Below, piece by piece: positions 10,301 to 21,448 of a stretch of 64,000 nucleotides of DNA. A model generated the notes under the pieces. It was not told the DNA's origin. It ran no database searches and was given only the letters and a program-made list of their open reading frames with translations. Position 1 is the stretch's first letter; every line of letters begins with the position of its first letter. The position numbers and the translations under genes were made by a program. This DNA comes from Anisodus tanguticus (lineage: Eukaryota; Streptophyta; Magnoliopsida; Solanales; Solanaceae), in NCBI GenBank assembly GCA_034509755.1, contig CM067550.1:10347001-10411000 (forward strand), written 5' to 3'.

Positions 10301-11604
10301 GAGTTAACCAGCGTTTGCCATGAAACTGTCACATTTGTTCATGACCTGTTCTTGTTTCATAGTATGATATCATATGAAAATGTCTCTATTTAACAACATA
10401 CCTAGTATAGTCCCACAAGTGGGGTCTGCGGAATGTCTCTATTTAACATGAATGGATGTATAATATGCTGTGCATCAACCAGGGAATTTGCAGGTTTGTT
10501 GTGTTTTTATTGGTTATTTTGTTGGCAATTGGCAGCAGACGTTATGTGAGTTCAGTTCTGTCCCAGCCTTCTCGGATTTAAACAAAAAAAATTGACCTAA
10601 TTACTGTAACGGTAGTATAGTTACATCCATGAAGTGAATTCTAAGTTTGTCAATGTTGTTTTTCTTTTATTTAGTTAAATTTAATGAACTTAATTGTGTG
10701 CATTTGAACTTAAAGTTTACCAAGCTCTTTCCACGGTTAGAGAGTGATGAATGTTCGCCTCTGTTTGGTCATAAAGAAAATGATGAATCATGTTGTTTCT
10801 TTAGCTAGACTTTCCTATTCTAAGAATTTTGCTAGGCTATCCTTTTCTGAGAATCTTTCTGCTGGTGTCAAAGCATGTATATGTGCACAGATGCATATGT
10901 TTATCTGAGCAATTTCTTCTGTACACGGTTGGTAAATAATTGCTAAGCTAAGGGAGGTAATGATCTCTTTATTCCTTTCTTCATAGCATACTTTTCCTAG
11001 TCATTTTCAAAGAATTATTTGGAACTATTTATTGCACTAGGAGGGAGTTAGCATCTTGTGTTCTTAACTTACCATCCTTTTAATCACATGCGTACGGAAT
11101 TGCTCATGCTCAACTGCCTTTGCAGTTGAGTTTTCATGATGTCAAAATTTTGTGTATTTCAAGGAGAGGGAGTCAGCTGAATGCTACTGTTTCTTAATCC
11201 ATGTAAAAAGTGAGGGTTTATTTTCTGTCGTGTTTGTTTGGAAAATGATCTTGGTTGACTGTCTGAAAGTAGTGCTTCTTGCAAGTCTTCATGTTTGAGC
11301 GTTACGCTGATGTACATTTTTAAAGCAGGGGGTGCAGCCTTGTTCCTTTTATCTACTGAAAGGCCATTGCAAGTTTGGTCGCGCTTGTAAATTTGATCAT
11401 CCTATGGGAACAGTACAATATAATTCATCAGCATCTTCCCTTCCTGATTTACCAATTGCTCCCTACATGCTGCAGTCTTCCTTTGCTTTGGCTCCTACTT
11501 TGCTGCCGGAGTTACAGACTGGATTTGTTTCAGGGTCTAAGGTGGACTCCTCTTTATCTAGAGCACCTTCTTCGTTGAAAGTACAAGTGGTACAGTTAAA
11601 CTAA
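7380..11604 (+). CDS. CCCH zinc-finger protein with five fingers (plant ZFN1/ZFN3-like), seven exons
   Basis: Exons, each with GT-AG ends: 7380-7455, 7606-7754, 8594-8656, 8721-8840, 8923-9201, 9282-9599, 11329-11604. Joined they give 426 aa with no stop; junctions are phase 0 except the first, whose split codon gives Gly26. The protein starts MELYGRSTGSNG, the family's usual start. Five C-X8-C-X5-C-X3-H fingers begin at about residues 48, 95, 141, 294 and 340. The second spans the exon 3/4 junction, and fingers 2-5 share the (T/K)G.CKFG core. The first two fingers and the fourth follow a (P/F)PER-like linker (YPERPGVPDC, FPERLGEPTC, FPERPGQPIC). Linkers are Pro/Ser-rich. Known relatives bind nucleic acid (RNA or DNA) in the nucleus or RNA granules; the exact role here is not shown. 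Intron 6 is unusually long (1.7 kb). The number and spacing of fingers make the family call secure, the orthologue less so. Confidence 0.93.
8222..8500. repeat. hAT-like MITE relic in intron 2 of the CCCH gene
   Basis: Left end GAGGCGGATCTAAGATTTTT and right end AAGCTCCGTCCCTG resemble the GGCGGA/TCCGCC ends of Solanaceae hAT-type repeats. The internal text (ttttgagtttatggattct ... aatttgagccaaagctattgg) recurs at about 28898-29260 and, more divergent, at 44130-44335. No clean target duplication was found. Confidence 0.5.
10396..10431 (-). mobile_element. 5'-truncated TS-type SINE with 17-bp target duplication (intron 6 of the CCCH gene)
   Basis: The body reads ACATACCTAGTATAGTCCCA...GGGGTCTGCGG, the reverse complement of the 3' end of Solanaceae TS SINEs. 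It is bracketed by a perfect direct repeat AATGTCTCTATTTAACA at 10379-10395 and 10432-10448. Only about 36 bp of SINE was inserted. Confidence 0.85.
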
Positions 11605-13622
11605 TACTTTCTTAGTCTGGTCCTTCGTTCTCCAATATGCAGTTGTTAAGTCGGAAAAGTTCACCATTGAATTTAAAGTATACTCGGGGCACTATGTATT
11701 ATTCTCCCCTGCTAATCTGTCTGTTATACTATCAGTAGAGAGCTTAATGTTACTCAAAGTCGGGGAATTGAAGTTTTTGTTATCCCTCTTTCCCACTGTT
11801 TGGCATGAAGTTCCATTCGTTTAGATTGAAGGCGAAATCTGTCTTGTGAAGTAATAAGCCATACTTTTCTTTGAAATTTCTTATATTTCTTATAATCACG
11901 AGACTGCAAGTTTTATCTGTTTGCTAGGATTCCTCTCCCAGTTCGAAGTTTTTTCCTTAAAAGCTTCAACCTTTTATAGTATGACAATAGTTGTGACTAT
12001 AACAAATTCTTGAGTATGGTAGGGCAGTACACTCTGCTCTCTTGCGACCGCTATTCTAATCAAAAGATGTAAATGCCCCTATCAAAGGTAATTCTTCTAG
12101 ATACAATGGGGGAGAGTGGCGCTTTTTGAAGTGCCAGTCGCGGTACATTATTTTATGAACCCAACACCTGGAACCTTGCAAGTTATGGCCAACAGAGAAG
12201 GGGGAGCCTTAGGTGGATTCCATCAACATGGAATAAGATTGTAAGAACATGTGGTAGAAGGTAGTACCTTTCCCGGAGGTTCCCAGCTGACGTTTATGTT
12301 ATTAGCATGATCTGCATTTTGATCTAGAAAGTCATCTACCATGACCTAAAATCAGCAAGATCTAATCTAACGACTTAGAATTAGCCAGCATGAATGTTGC
12401 AGACAAAGGCTAGTCAATATATTGGATCAAGTTAACAAGAAAAGTGTCCAACCGTAAAGGAGAATCAACAATAAGAAGATAAACTGAATTTACTCATTTT
12501 TCTGATCGACGAGCAATTGATGGAATGAGTAACAGGGTTGTGGTTATCAGTTCCATTGGGAGGAGACAAATGCAAGCAGCTGGATCGTGAATAGCCTAGA
12601 GATGAATTCATCAACCGTCACCAAGGCTGGAAATGCCACAAAAGTTCCTAACAGAGAAGACTGAAGGCTTGTAGCTCGGAGAGCTCGTGATGACACAGGT
12701 GAATAGGTGATACCGAGTAGCTTTGAAGCTCCTGAACACACTAACAATAACTAGTGCCTTATAGTAATTTACACACATTATGAGTAATAAAAAAAATATT
12801 GGGAAAGACCAATTGATTATGTCGTAAAATTTTCTTGGCGATTGTGTTTGTTGAACAGCTCGTTAAACGAAAACAATTAAAATAAAGGTGAGTATATTAC
12901 TATATTATATCAAACTATAATGGATGAAAGAAGTACAAGGGCAAATATGAAGCCCCTAAACTTCTCAGAAAAATAGGAGGAAGAAGTCCAACTGAAGTCA
13001 CCCTGAGTGATGACCCCAAAAAAGAAAGACATTGTGATTCCATTTTAACATTATATTGTTCAAACAAGAAGCTTAAGAATATATGATTTGGATGTCAAGT
13101 AAAACACAGCCCTTTTCTGTCCCTCGATGCGCGCCTATCCAGAACGTGCAAAGTAAATCTATGCACAGATTGACAATTCAAGCTCATTCTCTGCTTTCCT
13201 ATTTATTCTTCTGTAATCCCTTGAATATCAAACGTCGATAAGGGTAAATTTGACCTCTGTTTCTTGCAGATGGATCATGTAAAATCAGATTTATGGCTAC
13301 TGCTAGCACAATTCTCTGTTCTGATGGAATCCAGCAAGGTACTCGCGTCGTATTTCCTTCAGAAATTTAAACACAATAAGTGCTTTCACTGTAGTATTTC
13401 TTTTAAGAATGTAGGCACAATATACTGCATGAAGCTAAAAAAACTCACTTGTTTATATACCTTTAAAATAGAAGTTTGAGTATCTTCTTTCAAGGTTACA
13501 ATCAAAAAAGGTTACAATCAAAAGACAATGCAAGAAAGAATTTCACTCCACACATCAACATCCATCAAACAGCACTATGAAACACTATATATACTCTTTC
13601 AAATTCACATTAGAGTACAATA
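11605..13622. other. Intergenic spacer between two convergent genes; no gene recognised
   Basis: Holds the 3' end of the CCCH transcript (poly-A site not identified) and unrecognised DNA of ordinary composition. A stretch at 12100-12770 is less AT-rich than its surroundings, but no frame gives a recognisable protein there. Confidence 0.6.
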
Positions 13623-16341
13623 TCAAGAAACCGAATGGCGCCTTCTCTTCTGAAAAAGTAACCGACTTTCTGAGTTAGCTTTCCCGCCTATTGGCTTTAA
13701 ATCTCTTATTCGGAATAGTGCATTTAGCTTACTTAATTTCTTGGTGACTTGAATAACTTATTGGCAGGATGTGACTTTACTAGCTCCTGTTTCATGGAGA
13801 CGCGATCTTTTTCTAAATCCGTAAGCCTCATTCTCATTCTTGCAACCTCGAGCTTCAGTTCTGTATTTTCTCTCCTGACTGGTGCATAGTTATCTCTTGG
13901 AGAGATGGATCCACTTCCTGCTCCACTGCCTGAACGCTGAGGGAACTGATTATTCATTCCGAAGAACTGATTATGGCCCCCGTTCATCGCATTTCTCAGC
14001 CTGATTTGTTCAAAGTATAACACTTGGACCGCCATTTGCACACGAAACCATTCATTTTGAGCTGCATGACTACAAGCTTCTTGCGATAGTTTCTGGCAAT
14101 CAATGGTCTTACAGAGTCTAGCGTTCAGAGTCCTTAATGTTGGGATGTACCTGCCATGAAGATGTCATTCATAATGTAAAAAAAATCTATAATTGAAATA
14201 CATTTGTTAAACTCCTTATATGAGAATACTAAGGGGTCGTTTGGTTGCTGGTTAGGAAGTGAGTTATTCATGTATTAAAACCAACATAACTAGTACCACA
14301 TTTGGTAGCATTTTAGTTGTTATGTATAAAATTTAGCACACCAAGTACGGTGTTTGTTATTAGTTAACAATCCCGCATAACTAATACATGTACAAGTTAT
14401 GAGTCAATTTATGAAATAACTAATACATGACTTAGTAATACATAAATAACTAAACATTGCATAACTAAGCGCTGCAAAAATAATCCCTATATTACCATTT
14501 ACTAATACTTGCATAACTCTAGCCAGCAACGAAATGACCCCTTAACTGTTTTGAACGGGTGAGTGAGATCATGTTGATGAGGTTAAGTAGCTTACCTTGA
14601 GGAAAATATCTACAGCTCGATATAATCCATCATAAACTAGACGAGCGTGGTCTGGAAGTAACTCTGCTAGTGCTATATACTTTGATGGCGTTAGGTTCGA
14701 ATCTAGTGCAACTTCTGCCAGATAATTGTCCAATAATTTTGACACCTTAACAATTGAGCTATGTTTAGGAGATCCAGGACTATCAAAGTCGTAAACCATT
14801 TCACTTTCATCTCTTAGTAGGTTGTTGTCCTCTTCATCATCGTCATCCAAATTCAAGAAAAAGGAAAAGATCCTCAAGATAGAATCTATGTCATATAGAG
14901 GTGACATAGAGGGTTGTGATTGTTTCCATGCGGATTTGCAGGTATGAGAATATCTTCAAGAATTGCCTGATCTAGCTGCAGACTGATACGTCTCTCTAGA
15001 TCAGATTTGCAAGAAGTAGATGCTGATGCTGCTATTGCAGATTTTAACAAACTTGAAAGAAAAGCCATTGGTACTGTGCTTTTCCTGGATTGTGATGGTA
15101 ATAAACTAGCTATTGTTTCAACGATGATCCTTTGTCTTTTCTGCAAATCCAAATCCAAGTAACTTCCTTTAACCAACTGAGGATCCTTGATGAAGAGTCC
15201 CTGAAGAGAATTTTGAGCATAATTTATCAAAATTCTGCTGATAATGTCTTGTTTAAGACCTTTTGTTTTTACTGCAGATAGAACTCTCTGAAAGAAATCC
15301 AGATTTAGCACCGCGAGTGATTTTCCCCACCAGTCTGATGGTGTCTCTGAATCAAGGCATTGAACAGGTTTGGGTGGGAAACTATGCTCCAGCTTTGACA
15401 AACCAGATGTTAACTGCTCTTTACAGGCATTGTTTGCAATTGCATTAATCAACCGACTAACAAGATTGACTTCTTCGGATACTGGTAATAGTGTTTCACA
15501 TCGATGAAGAACAGATATCGAGTTGGATATGTTTGGGAATACTGTATCCTTAAGGAATACCTCAGTACGAATTTCCAGGTTTTTCTCGGAGATGTCTTCT
15601 GTCATTTCCATGAACCTGGCTGCACATCTTAGTAATGCCACGTTTGATATGGTTATCTCAATGTTCACACCGTAGCAGAACTTTGCAGCAAGTTCAAATG
15701 CATCAGATCCACCAGGAAGACTAGTAAGATTGAGTCTTGAAATCTTTGTATCCTTCGCTTCTAGCAGTAGCTTTCTAATTCTTCCACTTCGAGATACCAG
15801 AGGAAACTGCAAAATATGTCAAATTACTAATCACAATTGAAATGTGCCCAAGGTATTAGAACACATAACTTATTTAGAACAACTTCAGCTGTTGTTTCTT
15901 ACCCTTCAGACTGATGCTGAAGTTCTGTAATTCTGTTTTTTCATCTGCCTATTTACTTTTCTTTTCTCTCCCTATTTTTACACCATGAAATAAATTGATC
16001 CCGTGTGGACACGAGTGTATTAATATTGGTTGCCTAAGCTTACTTAGAAATCATTTTCAAGCTACTTTAGACTAGCCATTTCTTTGGACAACATCTGCTT
16101 TTGGTAGATCAGATTACATGAGGAGAAAGTTTGAATACTTCATTTCTGTACCTTGTGAAGAGCAAAACTGGCTGATCTGACTTCTATCATAAGATCACTA
16201 GAAACATCAGATATTGACCTGCAATAGAAGAGATAAGGTCAATGATCAAAAGTTGTAAACTACATAAGTGTCAAGAAAGCCACGGAAAAACTTCTCCGTT
16301 TATATTTTTTAGCCTAAGGTTTAGCGCACGTGCAACTTACA
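13623..16341 (-). pseudogene. NPH3/RPT2-like BTB protein gene with three frame breaks
   Basis: Exons on the minus strand: (leader ending at 16341), 16218-16152, 15806-14596 and 14150-13623, all with GT-AG borders. They encode a BTB/POZ part (SDVSSDLMIEV...FALHK, FPLVSRSGRIRKLL, FELAAKFCYGV), the NPH3 domain (SDWWGKSLAVLNLDFFQRVL through QKLSQEACSHAAQN and AVQVLYFEQIRLR), a coiled coil (ENTELKLEVARMRMRLTDLE) and the family C-terminus QKRRRHSVS. Intact length would be about 600 aa, normal for the family. Breaks: near 14900-14925 the frame changes (1 nt lost or 2 nt gained) between ILIPANPHG and LYDIDSILRIF; near 14119 2 nt are missing at HPNIKDSER/RLCKTIDC; near 13745 about 4 nt are missing at NKLFKS/TKKLSKLN. 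The first in-frame ATG would form across the 16341/16218 splice. Members act as CUL3 adaptors at the plasma membrane in phototropism and auxin-related signalling. Either a young pseudogene or a gene with assembly indels. Confidence 0.8.
14233..14541. mobile_element. Tourist-like MITE in the last intron of the NPH3-like gene
   Basis: Ends GGGGTCGTTTGGTTGCTGG and CCAGCAACGAAATGACCCC are inverted repeats with two mismatches. TAA precedes the left end and TTAA follows the right. The core is AT-rich with ATAACTAATACATG motifs. It occupies most of the intron 14151-14595. Confidence 0.8.
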
Positions 16342-17229
16342 TCTCGAGAATACAATGCTGGATGTACAAAGTCTTAAAGCTATCTAAAATCAAGCAGATG
16401 AAACCTTAAGGCTTGGGGGAGCATAAGTCAGCCTGATCATAAAACACTATGAGCGGAAAAGGGCAAAGAAAATGTCTTGAATAGATACAAAGATTGTTAT
16501 ACAAAGTTACACTACTGTGTGTTGTTCTGCTTTTAGATCCAATTTAGCAAGTGACAGACATCTTCTGGTGTCTTTGAAATTTGTTCCTAGTTTTGATTTA
16601 TCTTGTGGTCGGGATTCATCCGTACTTGTTTAAGGGCCCTCATAAGATACACATGCTGAAACTCATGGAAATAATTATTGCTGTCTACACCATTCACACC
16701 ACATCTTGAAACAAGAAAATTGGAACACATTGGACTTAGATGTTAAAAAGTTAGATATTCGATTTGTCATTATCAATGATTGCAACCCTAGAAACTGCTC
16801 ATCTATAGTCATTATCCAGAGCATATGATATTAACTTTATGATCTGAGGGAAATTTTAGATTCTTAGATTTTAAGGTAAGTTCCATCACAATCAATTTCT
16901 AAAGCTAAAAGTATTGCCATTTTCACTTAGTCAGCCTTTGAATATGGTCTGGCATAATTTATAAATGCATTTATTGTTCAGATATTTTGGTGGTTGTAGA
17001 TTTTTTTTGTGCATTAATTACTCTCTGATAAATATAATTGTTACCAATAAACATCTTCCTCTAAGTGGAATTTTAGTGATAACTTGCTGAAAATACCTTT
17101 TTGTAATCTGATAGAAATAGTCTGAAAGGGAAAAAAGGTTAAGTTAGCTAAGAGAGTTGCTAGTCCTCTAGATTTTGCAATGTCAAAAGAAAGATGTTTC
17201 CTTTGTAATCTAGGACTGACTACTATGAA
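16342..17229. other. Intergenic, nothing recognised
   Basis: AT-rich DNA upstream of the NPH3-like gene, presumably containing its promoter. No repeat boundary or coding frame could be supported. Confidence 0.5.
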
Positions 17230-18558
17230 CGGTTGAATGGGTACCAGTGTTGAACTCTGTGATGATGGGTGATTTGGGGAATCAGCTTTAAGCTAATTCC
17301 AACTGCCGATTGATTGGGCTTGTCGCCATACTTGTTATCGTTGTGCTTATTCATCACACATGCTTGATATGATATCTTGATTGTACGTGGATTATATGTT
17401 GATGTATTTCTGGAAGCATGTGATATTCATATCTGTACTGGTTGCATCTCATTATATCATGATTCGTGCCTTATATATGTCATTTGCATTCATACACTCA
17501 TGGTTCTGATGACATTGATATTGGAGTGGTATGATTATGTTGCGGGTCCAAAATACTGGGAAATGTAAGAACACTGTTGAGATTATGGCAACACTGAGAT
17601 GATGATGATATGCGGGGATCGAAGTCACACGCTTGTAATAGATATTATTACAACCAAGAGTTGGACTCTGATGGGACATTCCAGATGGGTATATGGACTT
17701 CGCGGGTCCCCCATACGATCATAATAAAAACTTGACATATTATATATGGGTTGATAAAGGTATCGGGCATAGGCGTTGCATTCATACCATACATATATTA
17801 CATCATTGATTACATGTGGTTGTATTTGATACTCAAATTGGTTATTGATGACTTGATTGGATTTTGGTTATAAAAGGATTGTACTTTCTCATGATAACTG
17901 GATTATTGTAATTGAACTTCTCTGGAATTGGATGACTTAAGTGATTATGAAACCGTACTTGAATTAATGTGATTCATGGACTCTGTGAATTGTTTTGTGA
18001 CATTATATGGGTTATTTGAAATGTTAGTATAGGACTTATTTGTATAAACTTGATATTTATCTCTTTTTGCGTATCTTCCGTCGTTGTCGGCCTATGATGT
18101 ATACGTGGGTACGTTCTGTACTCATGCTACACTTGTTGTATCTTTTCTTGATGCAGATACAGATCTGACCACTAGCTCGAGACCACGTGGTTGAGTTCAA
18201 GCAGTTGAGCTCCAGCACTCAAGGTGAGGATGCTACCTCCAGCATACCCTTGGGTATTCTATCCCTATTTCAGTCTTTTACTTGTACTTGAGAGACATGA
18301 CCGACATTTTTAGCTTATGTATTGGTTTTCGGCATTTGTTGCCCTCAGTTTCAGACTTGTATCATTTTTATAGTGCTCTTGTATCTACATACTAGATCAC
18401 TTGGGGGATGTATGTTGGTCTTCAGACTTATACTATTCCGAAATCATATCTACATTTCCGCTTTTATTTATGTCATATCATATGAATGATTCAAGAGTGG
18501 TTCACCTACCGGTGGGATATGTAGGTGCCACCACGATTCCTAAAAAGGGGTCGTGACA
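17230..18558 (+). repeat. Gypsy-like LTR (left boundary unclear) inserted in a copia element
   Basis: The right end GGGGTCGTGACA and the phrases TCGTTGTCGGCCTATGATG, GGATATGTAGGTGCCACCAC match the LTR of a gypsy-type family that is abundant in Solanaceae, as I remember it. Immediately to the right (18559) minus-strand copia RT coding starts at QLDV, so the LTR cut that element. Orientation is uncertain because the terminal 11 bp read TGTCACGACCC in reverse. No target duplication was found because the left edge is unclear. Confidence 0.6.
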
Positions 18559-20570
18559 CTTACATCCAATTGTGAAACTTGCCATCCCTTTTTGACTGCC
18601 ACCCCAAGTAAACATCTAATTGTGGTTATCTTAACTTAGGGGAAAAGGTCTCAGTGTAGTCAATCCCTTTCCTCTGAATGTCCCCATTACCACTAGCCTT
18701 GCCTTTAATCTTTCAACAGTACCATCTGACTTATGCTTGACTTTATAAACCCATTTACAAGGTAGAGCTCTCTTTCCTTTTGGCAATTCAACCACACCCC
18801 ATGTATGGTTGTGTTGCAAAGCTTCTATTTCATTATCCATGGCTTGTTACCAGCCTGGATGTTTGGAAGCTTCTGTGAAACTGTTAGGTTCAGATAAAAT
18901 GGACAAAGAGTGTAAAACATGTTGATTGTTGGAAGAGAGAGCATTAATAGAAAATATAGTGGGATCAGAAGGTGCTAGACAACAAATGGGGGTAAGATCT
19001 GTGAGGTAAATGCTGTTATAAATGTAATCATCTAAGTAGGATGATTTCTGATGTGTTCTAGTACTTTGTCTGACTAGTAATGATGAATTAGGGATTGTAG
19101 AAGGTGTAGAATCATGTAGAGATGAAGGAGGTGAGGAGATAGATGGAGTGATAGTAGGTGAGTGACTTGGTGAGGTAGGATTAGAAGAATTTGGAAGAGT
19201 TGACTCATTAGGAGTGGTATTGAAAAGGTCTGTGAAATCAAATGGATCATCAGGGGAAGAAGAGGTGGTTGAAAATAAAGATGTAGGAGATTGAGGTGAG
19301 TTCATATTGAAGGGAAATTGATTTTCATGAAAGTGAACATCCCTAGAAATGAAAATCTTTTTAGAGCGTAAATCCAACAACTTGTATCCTTTCTGATCTT
19401 GAGGATAGCCTAAGAAAACACAAGTTGTAGCTCTAGGGTCAAATTTTCCTCTACCCTGTGCTAGTGTAGAAGAAAAACATAGACGTCCAAAAGATTTAAG
19501 ATATTGATACTCTGGATTTCTACCAAAAATAATTTGGTATAGACACATCCCCCCCCCCCCCCCCCTCCGAAAGAAATAGGTACTTTAGGATTGAAAACTA
19601 CAAACTCCTATTCAATTCTAGAAGGTGTTTATGTTTTTCTCTCAAAAATTCCATTTTGTTGAGGGGTAGTTATGCAACTTCTTTGATGCGTAATACCCTG
19701 ATTTAGCCAAGAAAGTTGTCTCTGATGATCCCCTTCCCAACTCTAGAGCATTATCTGAACTAATACCTTTAACTTTCACTTGAAACTGTCTTTCTACCAT
19801 ATTAAGAAATAGTTTTAAGGTAGGAAAGGCACTGCACTTAGTGGTCAACAAAAAGGTCCATGTTCCTCTACTATAGTCATCTACTATAGTGAGAATATTT
19901 ATATCCATTGTAAGTAGCAGGCTTGTATGGTCCTCAAGTATCTATATGAATGAGTTCAAAAATCCTTTTTAGACTTTATTTGACTGAAAGGAAAATGATT
20001 TCTTGTTTGTCTGGCCTTAGGGTATATATCACACACATATTCAAAGTAAGGAGGAAAGGAAATAAAAGTGAATTTCTTCATTACTGAGAATGGCAAACGT
20101 CCAAACCTTACATGTCACAGCTTTACATCTGAAATAGCTGAGGCAGAAACTGGAAATTTAAAAGGACTTTCTACATGATTAAAAATAATTCCTTTCTGAA
20201 AATTAAAAACATCTTGACTAGGTAAGATCTTAGAACTAGAAACTCTAGAGGCTGTAGAAGATTTAGTCCATCCTTGACTTCACCAAAAACTTCTACCCTC
20301 TTCAGAGAAAGGTCCTGCAATAGACACTTAGAAGCTGTGAAAAAGATATAACACTGTATTTGAATACACAATCTATTGACTAAGATCAAGTTATATTTTA
20401 GGGACAAGAAGCACATTCTTAGGAGTAAGATTGGGTTGAATGGGTACACTGGAGTATGTGTGACACTCAACCTAAAAGAATTAGGTAGAGTGATATTTAT
20501 AGGAGTTGGAAGTGCAATTAAAGAAGTGAAACTTGATAGATTATAACACATGTTCTGAAGCACCTGAGTT
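18559..20570 (-). pseudogene. Ty1/copia pol remnant (protease to start of RT)
   Basis: Read on the minus strand: MCYNLSSFTSLIALP (protease/pre-integrase, 20563-20171), integrase core with VDDYSRGTWTFLL and SSDNALEL (19908-19642), the integrase C-terminus FGRLCFSSTL, VFLGYP.. and SRDVHFHE (19548 on), a Ser/Pro/Thr linker, and RT from MDNEIEALQHNHTW to about QLDV. Breaks: TAA at 18847 replaces the Gln of GWQQAM; a frame shift near 18680; loss of about 20 aa around a 17-nt C tract at 19549-19565. The RT is cut at 18558 by a gypsy-like LTR. It is not functional. Confidence 0.85.
19549..19565 (+). repeat. 17-nt C homopolymer inside copia pol
   Basis: C run on the plus strand that would encode poly-Gly on the coding strand. 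It sits where the integrase should read through to the QIIFGRNPE segment and marks a local deletion/replacement. Confidence 0.85.
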
Positions 20571-21440
20571 TATTAATATGATCAAGTTTGTTAATATTAT
20601 ATAACTTTGAAGGTGTGAGCTCCCTACTTTAGTATAATATGATCAAGTAATTTAATCTAGTATAACAAGTTAGCTACCAATTCTATTACTAATATATACC
20701 AAATTAATGCTTATCATAGACGTTTGTTTGGTGTCATATTAATTGCTTCAATTATTTTTTCAACGAAGGGGGGGTTCAGATGTTCCCCTTCACCGGAAAA
20801 TTACACCATATTATATGGTCGAAAATAACTTTTATGTATATAGAGTGGGTGTTAAATCCCTTTGGCTTATTCATGTATTTATTTCTTTATATTTTAAATC
20901 CTCTTAGTGAAAATCTTGACTTCCCCAACGGTTAGATTATTGGTACATTTAGATGGTAGCATGAATTCTAGTGAGTTGGGCACTTGTGAGATGACAATAT
21001 GATAATAATAAAAACATAATATTTGTGAAATGCTTAATGCTTAATTAAAAATAAAACAATGCGATGCCGTTTTGCGAAAATAAAATAACATATAATATTA
21101 GGATAAAAAGTATGATTGTGATTTTAAAAAGCAAATGATAGTAAAAAATGTGAATAATAATAATAATAATAATAAATAATATTGAAAATAGACGACGATA
21201 TTAAAAGCCTTATTTATATGTATGTATATATATATTAAAATTATTTTTGAGGTGTTAAAAATATTTAAAATGCAAGTAAAATCAGAAAAGATGGGACAAA
21301 ATTGGGTGTCAACACACTCCTTGTCCTACAAAACAACACATATACATAAGAAACGACATAAAATGTATTCTAAGATAAACAAAAGCATAAGCAAAAGACA
21401 TCAAATGTACCGTAATTTCACGGTATATCAGCCTAGGTAG
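20571..21440. other. AT-rich intergenic stretch with AAT microsatellite
   Basis: No coding frame recognised. An (AAT)n run lies at 21152-21180. The last bases before 21441 (GTAGATGACATC) encode VDDI, so the left part of a plus-strand copia RT may end here, but no earlier RT motif could be read in this AT-rich flank. Confidence 0.55.
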
Positions 21441-21448
21441 ATGACATC

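Noticed and set aside
12100..12770. Possible extra gene between the CCCH and NPH3-like genes
   Set aside because: The base composition is slightly less AT-rich, but frames are short, splice-compatible exons could not be chained and no protein family was recognised.
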